Positions 1 through 7,032 of a stretch of 47,348 nt of DNA are shown piece after piece. This DNA comes from an uncultured Lachnospiraceae bacterium (GTDB lineage: Bacteria; Bacillota; Clostridia; Lachnospirales; Lachnospiraceae), in the NCBI GenBank assembly GCA_947567595.1, contig CANOMQ010000034.1, positions 1 through 47,348 on the forward strand, read 5' to 3'. The notes under the pieces are model-generated. The model saw only the letters and a list, made by a program, of their open reading frames with translations, had not been told where the DNA came from and did not search any database. Position 1 is the first letter of the stretch. Each line of letters starts with the position of its first letter. The translations under genes and the position numbers were made by a program.

Positions 1-52
1 AGGCTGCTTTAGCAGCATACCGAACCTACCGGCTTTAGCCGGTAGTGGTTCA
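1..52 (+). mobile_element. Right end of an IS200/IS605-type element (partial), with probable TnpB guide-RNA 3' end
   Basis: Two hairpins sit in tandem and both close on a CTTTAG loop. The first pairs 3-7 with 12-16. The second pairs 27-33 with 38-44 and is extended by GAACC (22-26) with GGTTC (47-51) across a two-base bulge. A subterminal hairpin with a CTTTAG tip followed by a short GTTCA-like end is the usual look of the right end of IS200/IS605 elements. There it doubles as the 3' scaffold of the TnpB omega RNA. No U-run follows, so it is not an ordinary terminator. The tnpB gene, if present, would lie left of the window. Base pairing is seen directly; the family assignment is inference. 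Confidence 0.55.
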
Positions 53-186
53 GTTGGCATAGCCATCTTGGTTAGTCTTACTTGCCTGTAATGTTTATAG
101 GCAAATTGAGTTTAATAACATAATCATTGCATGGGCATTTTGCGAAGGAACATATGTAGGAAAAAGGAATAAGAGGAAACAAATCA
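53..186. other. Intergenic spacer after the IS end
   Basis: If the element end is right, the first 16-20 bases here (from 53) would be the guide segment of the omega RNA, taken from flanking host DNA. A weak stem TTGCCT/AGGCAA (82-87 with 99-104) is present without a U-run. No convincing promoter was found. GAGGAAA just before 187 serves the next gene. Confidence 0.3.
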
Positions 187-885
187 ATGATAAAAGCAGT
201 TATTTTTGATATGTATGAAACGCTGATTACGCATTTTGAAAGTCCGTTGTACTTTTGTGCACAAATGGCACTTGATGCAGGGATAGAGGAACACAGGTTT
301 CGGGCGTTGTGGGAACCGACGGAACATGACAGGACAACTGGGAAACTGACATTCGAGGCGGCGCTGGAAACGGTTTTAAGGGAAAGCGGGCGTTATTCGG
401 AGAAGTTGTTTTGTAGCATGGTCCAAAAGCGTATTCAGACGAAGGAGGAATGTTTCAACCATTTGCATGAGGAAATCATTCCGCTTTTGCGCAGCTTAAA
501 GGAGAATGGAACGTTAATCGGTTTAATCAGCAACTGCTTTTCGGAGGAAGCGGCGGTCATCAGAAGAAGCGTTTTGTTTTCATATTTTGACGCTGTTTGC
601 ATGTCGTATGAGCAAGGCGTCAAAAAACCGGATGTACAGATTTATGAAAGATGTCTTGAAAAATTAAGCGTTTGTGCAAATGAAAACTTGCAGGCAGATG
701 AATGCCTGTATGTAGGCGACGGCGGCAGTTTTGAACTGGAAACGGCAGAGAAAATCGGAATGCATGCAGCGCAGGCAGTTTGGTACTTGAGAAACGGTGT
801 AGGACAGCCCGTTGGGAGAAAAGCAGGATTCTTGCAGCTTGAAATGCCAATGCAGGTATTGGATGAAATTCGGAAAGTACGATAG
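187..885 (+). CDS. HAD-superfamily hydrolase (haloacid dehalogenase-like)
   Basis: This 232-residue protein has the four HAD motifs in order. Motif I is DMYET near residues 8-12, with Tyr in place of the second Asp as in haloacid dehalogenases. Motif II is the Ser of LISNC near 115. The motif III Lys lies in GVKKPD near 147, and motif IV is GDGGSFELETA near 178. The helical cap sits between motifs I and II. It is probably a cytoplasmic phosphatase or dehalogenase acting on a small metabolite; the substrate cannot be read from sequence. The start is supported by GAGGAAA about 8 bases upstream. It is followed 56 bases later by a P-loop kinase and may share its transcript. Confidence 0.85.
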   Translation: MIKAVIFDMYETLITHFESPLYFCAQMALDAGIEEHRFRALWEPTEHDRTTGKLTFEAALETVLRESGRYSEKLFCSMVQKRIQTKEECFNHLHEEIIPLLRSLKENGTLIGLISNCFSEEAAVIRRSVLFSYFDAVCMSYEQGVKKPDVQIYERCLEKLSVCANENLQADECLYVGDGGSFELETAEKIGMHAAQAVWYLRNGVGQPVGRKAGFLQLEMPMQVLDEIRKVR

Positions 886-941
886 CAGTGCTAAAAAACG
901 CAGTTTCGTCAGCTTGCGTTTAAGGAAAATGGAGGAATATT

Positions 942-1496
942 ATGGCAAAACAGGTGATTCATATCTATGGTGCGTCCGGTTCGGGAACCTCTACGCTCGG
1001 GCGGTTTCTCTGCGAACAGTCAGGGTATTTTTTTATGGATACCGACGACTATTTTTGGGAGCCGACGAATCCGCCGTATACGACAAAAAGAGCGGTTTCC
1101 GACAGGATTGCAAAGATGAAACGCGATATTGAAAAATATGACACGGTTGTCATTTCCGGATCGCTTTCTGACTGGGGCGATGTGTTGATTCCGTATTTTA
1201 CGTTGGCAATCCGTGTCAATACGGATACTGTGATTCGGATTGAAAGGTTGAAAAAAAGAGAGCGGGAGCAGTTCGGAAGTCGGATTGACGCGGGTGGTGA
1301 TATGTATGAAACCCATCAGAAATTTCTTGCTTGGGCGGCTTCGTATGATGACGGCGGTTTGGAGATGCGAAGCAAAGCAAGCCATGACGCGTGGGAAAAG
1401 CTGCTGACGTGTCCGAGGATTTCACTGGACGGGAGTCTGCCTGTTGCGAAGAATTTTGAGAGGATACGGCGGTATTTGCAGAACAAGGGAAATTAA
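942..1496 (+). CDS. P-loop NTPase, adenylate-kinase-like
   Basis: This 184-residue cytoplasmic protein has a Walker A loop GASGSGTST at residues 10-18, directly after the first beta strand. An acidic DTDDYFW stretch (33-39) is typical of kinases that bind a nucleotide or small-molecule acceptor. A basic segment RLKKREREQFGSR could form the lid. Size and layout fit the AAA_18/adenylate-kinase-like group of small-molecule kinases. The substrate is unknown and no exact orthologue is recognised. A strong GGAGGAA precedes the ATG. The gene ends one base before the start of a broken kinase-like gene, suggesting an operon that has since decayed. Confidence 0.75.
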   Translation: MAKQVIHIYGASGSGTSTLGRFLCEQSGYFFMDTDDYFWEPTNPPYTTKRAVSDRIAKMKRDIEKYDTVVISGSLSDWGDVLIPYFTLAIRVNTDTVIRIERLKKREREQFGSRIDAGGDMYETHQKFLAWAASYDDGGLEMRSKASHDAWEKLLTCPRISLDGSLPVAKNFERIRRYLQNKGN

Positions 1497-1497
1497 A

Positions 1498-1753
1498 ATG
1501 GTAACGATAAATCTTGATACAATAGAATTTCGGCTAAAGGAACAACACGATTTCAATTGGTTAAAAAAATACGGAAAAGCCTTTTGGTGCGTTGACGAAA
1601 CGGGTTCGGGGTGCGTTTGAATATTGGCAGTTTAATCAGGAAAGCTATTGTGTTGCAGAAAAAGCCGTTCGTTCTGATAAGGAGCAGCGCTATCGGACTT
1701 TTGCGGAATTTTGGACAGACTGGGAAAAGGCAGTCGAATCATCGTGTGACTGA
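1498..1753 (+). pseudogene. Internally deleted kinase-like (phosphotransferase) pseudogene
   Basis: An ATG one base after the previous stop opens a 40-codon frame reading MVTINLDTIEF...DETGSG and ends at a TGA (1618-1620). From about 1616 to 1753 another frame encodes a plausible hydrophilic C-terminus (AFEYWQFNQE...FAEFWTDWEKAVE). From memory, the first piece resembles the N-terminus, and the second the last helix, of small Firmicute serine/threonine-kinase-like phosphotransferases of roughly 270 residues. If so, the whole catalytic middle has been lost and the ends joined out of frame near 1610-1622. The frames are seen directly; the family match is from memory. Confidence 0.45.
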
Positions 1754-1811
1754 TATAATTGCTGATGAAATTGTGTGAGAAACTTTTCCAATCAGATAAT
1801 GGAGGATTTTT

Positions 1812-2060
1812 ATGGCAGACTTATCAAAAGAAGAAAAAAGAGCAATGATGAAGAAGTGGAAGGCAGCACAGGAAAAAAAGTACATTTTAAGTAAGGCGCA
1901 AGTGAAAAAATATTTTGCCTTTTTGGAAAACGTACTGGAGCAGCAGCCTTGCGACCATACCTTGCGCTATACGCAGTATTGGGGTTATAGGATAATCAAA
2001 GTGGGCAGAGTTATTGAAAACTCTGCCCATTTTGATTATCCCATTATTACAACAACATGA
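1812..2060 (+). CDS. DUF2695-like small protein, C-terminus truncated
   Basis: The first 57 residues are lysine-rich and helical and contain [11 protein letters not shown]. This recalls the CDHTL(R/K)xT core of DUF2695-type proteins, in which a second Cys-containing half usually follows. Here the frame leaves the family right after QYW, near 1982. It then reads through a 20-bp inverted repeat and stops at 2060, inside the coding part of the convergent GH94 gene. The last 25 or so residues are therefore read-through sequence. GGAGGA at 1801-1806 gives a good ribosome binding site. It is probably a 3'-truncated remnant, although the 82-residue product could still be made. Function unknown. Confidence 0.5.
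   Translation: MADLSKEEKRAMMKKWKAAQEKKYILSKAQVKKYFAFLENVLEQQPCDHTLRYTQYWGYRIIKVGRVIENSAHFDYPIITTT
1991..2040. terminator. Long inverted repeat / bidirectional terminator
   Basis: Bases 1991-2010 and 2021-2040 form a 20-bp stem with a single G-T wobble and a 10-base loop. The GC core GGGCAGAG/CTCTGCCC is flanked by an A-rich arm and a TTTTGATT arm, as in a bidirectional intrinsic terminator. It overlaps the stop codon of the minus-strand GH94 gene (2036-2038) and lies inside the aberrant 3' end of the plus-strand DUF2695-like gene. Confidence 0.6.
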
Positions 2061-3706
2061 TAGTTTCTTTTTCCATTTTCATAGGGAATAATGCATCCGT
2101 CAACTGTAGTCCCGTCAACCGTCATGCTTTGCACCCCTTTTTCTACATTGTTCGGATTTTTCACTTCAATGGTATAAGTCCCCTCCCGGAACTTGCGCGT
2201 CAGCGTAAAATCCCCAAACCCTTTTGGCACGCAGGGATTAATGGAAAGCCCTGTATGGGTAGGAGAAACCCCTAAAATATACTGCGAAACATTGACAAAT
2301 GTCCAAGCCGCCGTTCCGGTCAGCCAGCTATTTTTTGCCTCGCCGTGGAACTTCGCGTCCCTTCCGGCAATCATCTGCGAATACACATAAGGCTCTGTGC
2401 GGTGAATTTCGCTGATTTCCTCCACATACGCAGGACAGGTTTTTTTGTAAATTTCAAATGCGCGGTTGCCTCTGCCAATCACAGTTTCCGCAATCGATAT
2501 CCACGGGTTGTTGTGGCAGAAAATCCCGGCGTTTTCCTTATACCCGGGCGGATAAGAGGAAACCTCGCCAAGCTCCAAATGATACTTGGTGTAGGCGGGG
2601 TGCAGCAGCATAATGCCGTAGTCTGTGTCCAGCTTTTCCTTGACGGAATTTAATGCTTTCTCGGCAAGCCCCTCGGAAACGCCCACGCCTGCAAGAACGC
2701 AGAAGCCCTGCGGCTCAATGTAAATCTGACCTTCCTCGCATTCCTTCGAGCCGACCTTGTGGCTATATGCGTCATATGCGCGGACAAACCAGTCGCCGTC
2801 CCAGCCGTCCTTTAAAATCGCCTCGTTCATCGCCGCAACCTCCGCCCTCGCGCGCGCCGCCTCCTCGGGCATATCCATAAGCTCCGCAAGCTGTGCATAC
2901 TCTTCCCCGTATTTGACAAACATTCCGGCAATAAACACGGATTCCGCAACCGGTCCCTCACTAGGCCCAAAGGTCTGGAACGATTCGCCGGGGTGTGCGG
3001 AGAAGCAGTTTAAATTCAGGCAGTCATTCCAGTCGGCGCGTCCGATTAACGGCAGGTTATGCGGACCTTTGTGTGTGATGATATAGTCCAAGGAACGCTT
3101 CAAATGCTCCATCAGCGGCGCAGCCACGGAGTCATCATTGTCAAAGGGCACCATCTGCGTCAGAATGGAGGTGTCGCCCGTTTCTCTGACGTAGGCGCTT
3201 GTTCCGGCAATCAGCCAGAGCGGGTCGTCATTAAAGCCGCTTCCGATGTCAGAATTGCCCTTCTTGGTGAGCGGCTGGTACTGGTGGTAGGCGCTGCCGT
3301 CCTGAAACTGCGTGGACGCAATGTCGATAATGCGCTCCCTTGCGCGGTCGGGAATTAGATGTACGAACCCGAGCAAATCCTGACAGGAGTCCCGAAAGCC
3401 CATGCCGCGTCCGATACCGGATTCATAGTAGGACGCCGAGCGCGACATATTGAAGGTGACCATGCACTGGTACTGGTTCCAGATATTAACCATGCGGTCA
3501 ACTTTATCGTTTTCGGACTGGACATTATACTTCGATAGCAGGGCGTCCCAGTAGCGGTTTAACTCGGCAAACGCGTTCTCCACGTCAGTGTCGGTCTGAT
3601 ATTTTGTAAGCATTGCGTTTGCGGGATTTTTGTTGATAATGCCGTCTGCCTCCCACTTTTCGTCTTCGGGATTTTCCACGTAACCAAGAACAAAAACAAA
3701 CGATTC
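2036..3706 (-). CDS. GH94 glycoside phosphorylase, 5'-truncated
   Basis: About 556 residues match the C-terminal two thirds of cellobiose/chitobiose-type phosphorylases, which are usually about 800 residues. These enzymes split a beta-linked disaccharide with phosphate to give sugar 1-phosphate plus free sugar in the cytoplasm. The catalytic (alpha/alpha)6-barrel is present, including [10 protein letters not shown], whose DWND Asp is the general acid in the family. HNNPW, AGRDA and [12 protein letters not shown] are also present. Homology begins at about [15 protein letters not shown] near 3706. Upstream the frame runs on to 3796, but those residues are antisense to the sugar-binding-protein gene. 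The N-terminal beta-sandwich, promoter and start are missing, so it is probably not functional. Confidence 0.8.
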   Translation of the reverse strand, partial: ESFVFVLGYVENPEDEKWEADGIINKNPANAMLTKYQTDTDVENAFAELNRYWDALLSKYNVQSENDKVDRMVNIWNQYQCMVTFNMSRSASYYESGIGRGMGFRDSCQDLLGFVHLIPDRARERIIDIASTQFQDGSAYHQYQPLTKKGNSDIGSGFNDDPLWLIAGTSAYVRETGDTSILTQMVPFDNDDSVAAPLMEHLKRSLDYIITHKGPHNLPLIGRADWNDCLNLNCFSAHPGESFQTFGPSEGPVAESVFIAGMFVKYGEEYAQLAELMDMPEEAARARAEVAAMNEAILKDGWDGDWFVRAYDAYSHKVGSKECEEGQIYIEPQGFCVLAGVGVSEGLAEKALNSVKEKLDTDYGIMLLHPAYTKYHLELGEVSSYPPGYKENAGIFCHNNPWISIAETVIGRGNRAFEIYKKTCPAYVEEISEIHRTEPYVYSQMIAGRDAKFHGEAKNSWLTGTAAWTFVNVSQYILGVSPTHTGLSINPCVPKGFGDFTLTRKFREGTYTIEVKNPNNVEKGVQSMTVDGTTVDGCIIPYENGKRNYHVVVIMG

Positions 3707-3729
3707 AGAACAATCTGGACGAAACCCTG

Positions 3730-4785
3730 TTGAGACAGGCGGACGCGGCAACAGACGACAAAATCGACCTGTTCTTGGTTGAGGCGGATTACGCATTAAA
3801 ATATGTAGATACTGAATTCACAATGCCGGTTAAGGATTTGGGCATTACGGACGCGGATTTGGCAGACCAGTATCAGTATACAAAGGATATTGTAACGGAC
3901 TCAAACGGCGTATTGAAGGGCGTTTCATGGCAGGGCTGCCCGGGCGTCATGTTTTATAGCCGCGAGGTGGCAAAGGATGTATTCGGCACAGATGAACCGG
4001 CTGAAATTCAGGAGCATGTAAAGGATTGGGATACGTTTAACGAGACGGCAAAAACCTTGAAGGATAAAGGCTATTACGTGGCGTCTTCCGCAAACGATAC
4101 ATACCGTGTTTACTCAAACAACGTAACCTCAAAGTGGGTTGAGGACGGAAAGATTAACATTGACGACAACATCATGAAGTGGGTTGAGGACTCAAAAGCG
4201 CTCGTTGACGCAGGCGAAATCGGAACACACGACCTTTGGAGCGATGACTGGTCAAGAGGCTTTTACCCGGACGGCAAGGTATTTGCATACTTTGGACCGG
4301 CTTGGCTTGTAAACTTCAGTATGGCTGCTGACAAGGAAGGCAGTATCGGTAACTTAGGCGGCTGGGCAGCAACGGAAGGCCCGCAGGGCTTCTTCTGGGG
4401 CGGCACATGGATTTGCGCGGCAACCGGAACAGACAATGCAAGCCTTGTAAAGGACATTATGCTTCAGATGACGACCAATGTAGACATTATGAAGGATATT
4501 GTTGTAAAGGACGACGATTTTGTAAACAACAAGACAGCAATGAACGAAATGGCAGCAGACCCAAGCTATTCCAGCAAGATTTTGGGCGGACAGAACCCGC
4601 TTGGAATGTACTGTGCAGGCGTTGAGAGCCTCGACTTAAGCAACCTTTCCATCTATGATCAGGGCTGCAACGAGGAGTTCCAGAACGCAATGAAGAACTA
4701 CTTTGACGGCAATACGGATTTGGACGGCGCACTTGACCTGTTCTATAAGTCGGTTGTGGAGAAATATCCGGAATTGACCTATTAA
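3730..4785 (+). CDS. ABC sugar transporter substrate-binding protein, 5'-truncated
   Basis: The frame reads as the main part of a CUT1-type extracellular sugar-binding protein. [18 protein letters not shown] is followed by the hinge and lobe region with GGTWICAA and [13 protein letters not shown]. There is no signal peptide or lipobox and about 70-90 N-terminal residues are absent. Family-like sequence ([18 protein letters not shown]) continues upstream of the nominal TTG at 3730 to about 3706, where it meets the truncated GH94 gene in the opposite orientation. No ribosome binding site or promoter is visible. The two permeases that should serve with it follow at 4989 and 5913. As it stands, the protein could not be secreted. 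Confidence 0.8.
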   Translation: MRQADAATDDKIDLFLVEADYALKYVDTEFTMPVKDLGITDADLADQYQYTKDIVTDSNGVLKGVSWQGCPGVMFYSREVAKDVFGTDEPAEIQEHVKDWDTFNETAKTLKDKGYYVASSANDTYRVYSNNVTSKWVEDGKINIDDNIMKWVEDSKALVDAGEIGTHDLWSDDWSRGFYPDGKVFAYFGPAWLVNFSMAADKEGSIGNLGGWAATEGPQGFFWGGTWICAATGTDNASLVKDIMLQMTTNVDIMKDIVVKDDDFVNNKTAMNEMAADPSYSSKILGGQNPLGMYCAGVESLDLSNLSIYDQGCNEEFQNAMKNYFDGNTDLDGALDLFYKSVVEKYPELTY

Positions 4786-4797
4786 TCTAAAAACAAT

Positions 4798-4827
4798 GTG
4801 CCTGCCTGACGCTGTTCGGGCAGGCAC
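4798..4827 (+). promoter_or_regulatory. Intercistronic stem-loop between binding protein and permease
   Basis: GTGCCTGCC (4798-4806) pairs exactly with GGCAGGCAC (4819-4827), and the stem can extend inward by wobble pairs. No U-run follows. A strong hairpin after the binding-protein gene is common in sugar ABC operons. There it stabilises the upstream message or limits read-through, so that binding protein exceeds permease. Pairing is seen; the role is inferred. Confidence 0.6.
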
Positions 4828-4988
4828 AATATCAGTCTGACATACAGAACCGGCAGCAGTTTTTTCAACCAGAAGCATAAAAGACCTGCTGCGAGTTCTG
4901 TATCCGCACAGCACTGCGGTCGGACATGGAATGGGAGCAGCGTGTGAAGATGGAAATTCGGAAATAAGGAAAGGAGCAGGGTTTCAAG

Positions 4989-5900
4989 ATGAAGAACCAA
5001 AAGCAAAGCAAGGTGGTTAGTTATAATAAATGGGGATATTTTTTCTTAATCCCGTTTGTCGTAGTTTACATCATTTTTCAGTTAATCCCGTTGGTTACAA
5101 CGGTCGTAAACAGCTTTTATGAAAATTATCGTTCCGGTCTGACGCAGATTGGGCCAAATTTTGTCGGATTGAAAAATTATGCGACGATTTTGCAGAACGC
5201 GGATTTGTGGATTTATGCAGAGAATACGCTGATTATGTGGGTGATGGGCTTTGTCCCGCAGATTTTGGTTTCGCTTCTGCTTGGTGCGTGGTTTTCCAAC
5301 CCAAGCCTGCGGCTTAAGGGACAGCGGTTTTTCAAGACCGTGATTTACCTTCCGAACCTGATTATGGCATCGGCGTTTGCCATGCTGTTTTTTACCCTGT
5401 TTTCCAACAGCGGCCCGGTCAATTCCATTTTAATGCAGCTTGGCATTATCAGCGAGCCGTATAAGTTTTTGTCCAACACATGGAGCGCGCGGTCTTTGGT
5501 TGCGTTCATGAATTTCCTGATGTGGTTTGGAAACACGACGATTTTGCTGATGGCGGGCATGATGGGCATTGACACGTCGCTCTTTGAGGCGGCGGAGGTG
5601 GACGGCGCGACCTCGACACAGGTATTTTTCAAGATTACGCTGCCACTGCTTCGACCGATTTTGGTATACGTGATGATTACCTCGTTAATCGGCGGCTTGC
5701 AGATGTTTGATGTGCCGCAGATTTTGACGAACGGAACGGGTGATCCGATGCGCTCGACCATGACGCTGATTATGTATCTGAACAAACATTTGTTTAGCAA
5801 GAACTACGGTATGGCAGGTGCGTTGTCTGTCCTTCTGTTTATCGTAACCGGAGTTTTGAGTATGATCGTCTATAAAGCGACGAACAGAAGTCAGGAATAG
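4989..5900 (+). CDS. ABC sugar transporter permease, MalF/UgpA-like
   Basis: This 303-residue integral membrane protein has about six transmembrane segments, starting with a helix at roughly residues 15-37. The cytoplasmic EAA loop reads EAAEVDGATSTQVFFKITLPLLRP, which docks the ATPase subunit. The length is normal for CUT1 inner-membrane subunits. It should form the channel with the next gene and take up an oligosaccharide; the neighbouring GH94 fragment hints at a beta-glucoside. No ATPase gene is present. In many Firmicutes a shared MsmX-type ATPase encoded elsewhere serves such systems. AAGGAAAGGAGCAGGG lies upstream of the ATG. Confidence 0.9.
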   Translation: MKNQKQSKVVSYNKWGYFFLIPFVVVYIIFQLIPLVTTVVNSFYENYRSGLTQIGPNFVGLKNYATILQNADLWIYAENTLIMWVMGFVPQILVSLLLGAWFSNPSLRLKGQRFFKTVIYLPNLIMASAFAMLFFTLFSNSGPVNSILMQLGIISEPYKFLSNTWSARSLVAFMNFLMWFGNTTILLMAGMMGIDTSLFEAAEVDGATSTQVFFKITLPLLRPILVYVMITSLIGGLQMFDVPQILTNGTGDPMRSTMTLIMYLNKHLFSKNYGMAGALSVLLFIVTGVLSMIVYKATNRSQE

Positions 5901-5912
5901 GAGGGAACAATC

Positions 5913-6782
5913 ATGAGTCAAACAAATAATTATAGCAATAAAAAAGGGCTGGGATTAGGCCCGAGAAGAGCGATTGCCTATATTGTCTTGGTGTTCGTGT
6001 CCGTCCTGTGCCTGTTTTGGTTTTATGTGCTGTTCATCAACGCAACCCGTTCACACGGCGAGCTGACAACGGGCTTTACGCCTATTCCAAGCACACATTT
6101 ATTGGAAAACTGGCATAACCTGCTGACAAAGAGTACGCTGCCAATCTGGTCAGGAATGTTCAACTCGTTCATCGTTGCGGCGCTCTCGGCGATTTTGTCC
6201 ACATATTTTTCGACGATGACGGCATACGCCATTCACGCTTATAATTTTAAGCTAAAGAAGTTTATGTTTACGTTTATCCTGATGATTATGATGATTCCGA
6301 CGCAGGTAACCGCACTTGGATTTTTGCAGTTGGTTTCCAACATGAAGCTGGAAAATTCGTTCATTCCGCTGATTGTCCCGGCGATTGCCGCGCCTGCAAC
6401 ATTCTTCTATATGAAGCAGTACATGGAAAGCACCCTGCCGTTGTCCTTGGTGGAGGCTGCAAGAATTGACGGCTCAGGTGAGTTTCGGACATTCAACACG
6501 ATTGCGTTTCCGTTGATGAAACCCGCAATCGCGGTACAGATGATTTTCACCTTCGTGACAAGCTGGAACAATTACTTCACTCCGGCGCTGATTTTGCACG
6601 ACGAGAAGAAAAAGACGCTGCCGATTTTGATTGCGCAGCTACGAAGCGCGGACTGGCTGAAATTTGACATGGGGCAGGTTTACGTGATGATTGCGTTCTC
6701 GATTTTCCCGGTTATCCTTGTGTATCTGTTCCTGTCAAGGTTTATCGTGCAGGGCGTGGCGCTTGGGAGCGTGAAGGGCTGA
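5913..6782 (+). CDS. ABC sugar transporter permease, MalG/UgpE-like
   Basis: This 289-residue membrane protein has six predicted helices and the second-subunit EAA loop EAARIDGSGEFRTFNTIAFPLMKP. It ends in the short tail (FIVQGVALGSVKG) typical of MalG-type subunits. It begins 12 bases after the first permease, with GGAGG in the spacer, so the two are co-transcribed and should form a heterodimer. Both permeases are intact even though their binding protein has lost its 5' end. The transporter could still function only if another binding protein is supplied in trans. An intrinsic terminator follows. Confidence 0.9.
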   Translation: MSQTNNYSNKKGLGLGPRRAIAYIVLVFVSVLCLFWFYVLFINATRSHGELTTGFTPIPSTHLLENWHNLLTKSTLPIWSGMFNSFIVAALSAILSTYFSTMTAYAIHAYNFKLKKFMFTFILMIMMIPTQVTALGFLQLVSNMKLENSFIPLIVPAIAAPATFFYMKQYMESTLPLSLVEAARIDGSGEFRTFNTIAFPLMKPAIAVQMIFTFVTSWNNYFTPALILHDEKKKTLPILIAQLRSADWLKFDMGQVYVMIAFSIFPVILVYLFLSRFIVQGVALGSVKG

Positions 6783-6809
6783 TTGCTGTAAGGTAAAAAA
6801 GATAAAAAT

Positions 6810-6857
6810 AAAAAAATGCTTCAAACGGTATTGGTATTGTTTGGGGCATTTTTTTTT
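6810..6857 (+). terminator. Intrinsic terminator of the sugar transporter operon
   Basis: AATGCTTCAAAC (6815-6826) pairs with GTTTGGGGCATT (6839-6850) using two G-T wobbles. An A-tract precedes the stem and a run of nine T follows it. Confidence 0.85.
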
Positions 6858-6873
6858 GTGCTTTTTTGTTTTT

Positions 6874-6962
6874 GGAAAAAGAATTGGAAAAGCAATTGGA
6901 ACAGGAAATGGTAAAAATTTGGTAAAAAATGGAAATAATTGGAAATAATTGGAAAAACATGG
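6874..6962 (+). repeat. Helically phased GGAAATAATT repeat upstream of the DUF3440 gene
   Basis: GG followed by an A-rich tract recurs. From 6921 the GG pairs fall at 6921, 6931, 6941, 6951 and 6961, exactly ten bases apart. Looser copies lie at 6874, 6886, 6898, 6904 and 6910. Such phasing should curve the DNA and could act as an UP-like element or a series of protein contacts before the promoter. Confidence 0.6.
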
Positions 6963-6968
6963 TACAAT
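6939..6968 (+). promoter_or_regulatory. Promoter of the DUF3440-ParB-Sel1 cassette
   Basis: TTGGAA (6939-6944) and TACAAT (6963-6968) are separated by 18 bases and lie at the downstream end of the phased repeat. The predicted leader is about 60 nt. Confidence 0.5.
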
Positions 6969-6980
6969 AATACTGTTTAG

Positions 6981-7013
6981 CGCAACACCGCGGGAAAGCC
7001 GCAGGGGGTTGCG
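6981..7013 (+). promoter_or_regulatory. 5'-leader stem-loop before the DUF3440 gene
   Basis: CGCAAC (6981-6986) pairs with GTTGCG (7008-7013). Inside it GCGG (6990-6993) pairs with CCGC (6999-7002) around a GAAAG loop. It ends six bases before the GGAGG of the start at 7033, so it could influence ribosome access. Role unknown. Confidence 0.45.
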
Positions 7014-7032
7014 TCTTTGGGAGGAATGCATT

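Noticed and set aside
22-52. Ordinary rho-independent terminator at the left edge
   Set aside because: The stem is strong, but no T-run follows, and two hairpins share the same CTTTAG loop. An IS200/IS605 end fits better.
6874-6962. CRISPR-like or minisatellite repeat array
   Set aside because: Units are only about 10 bases, with no unique spacers and no cas genes; phased A-tracts before a promoter explain it better.
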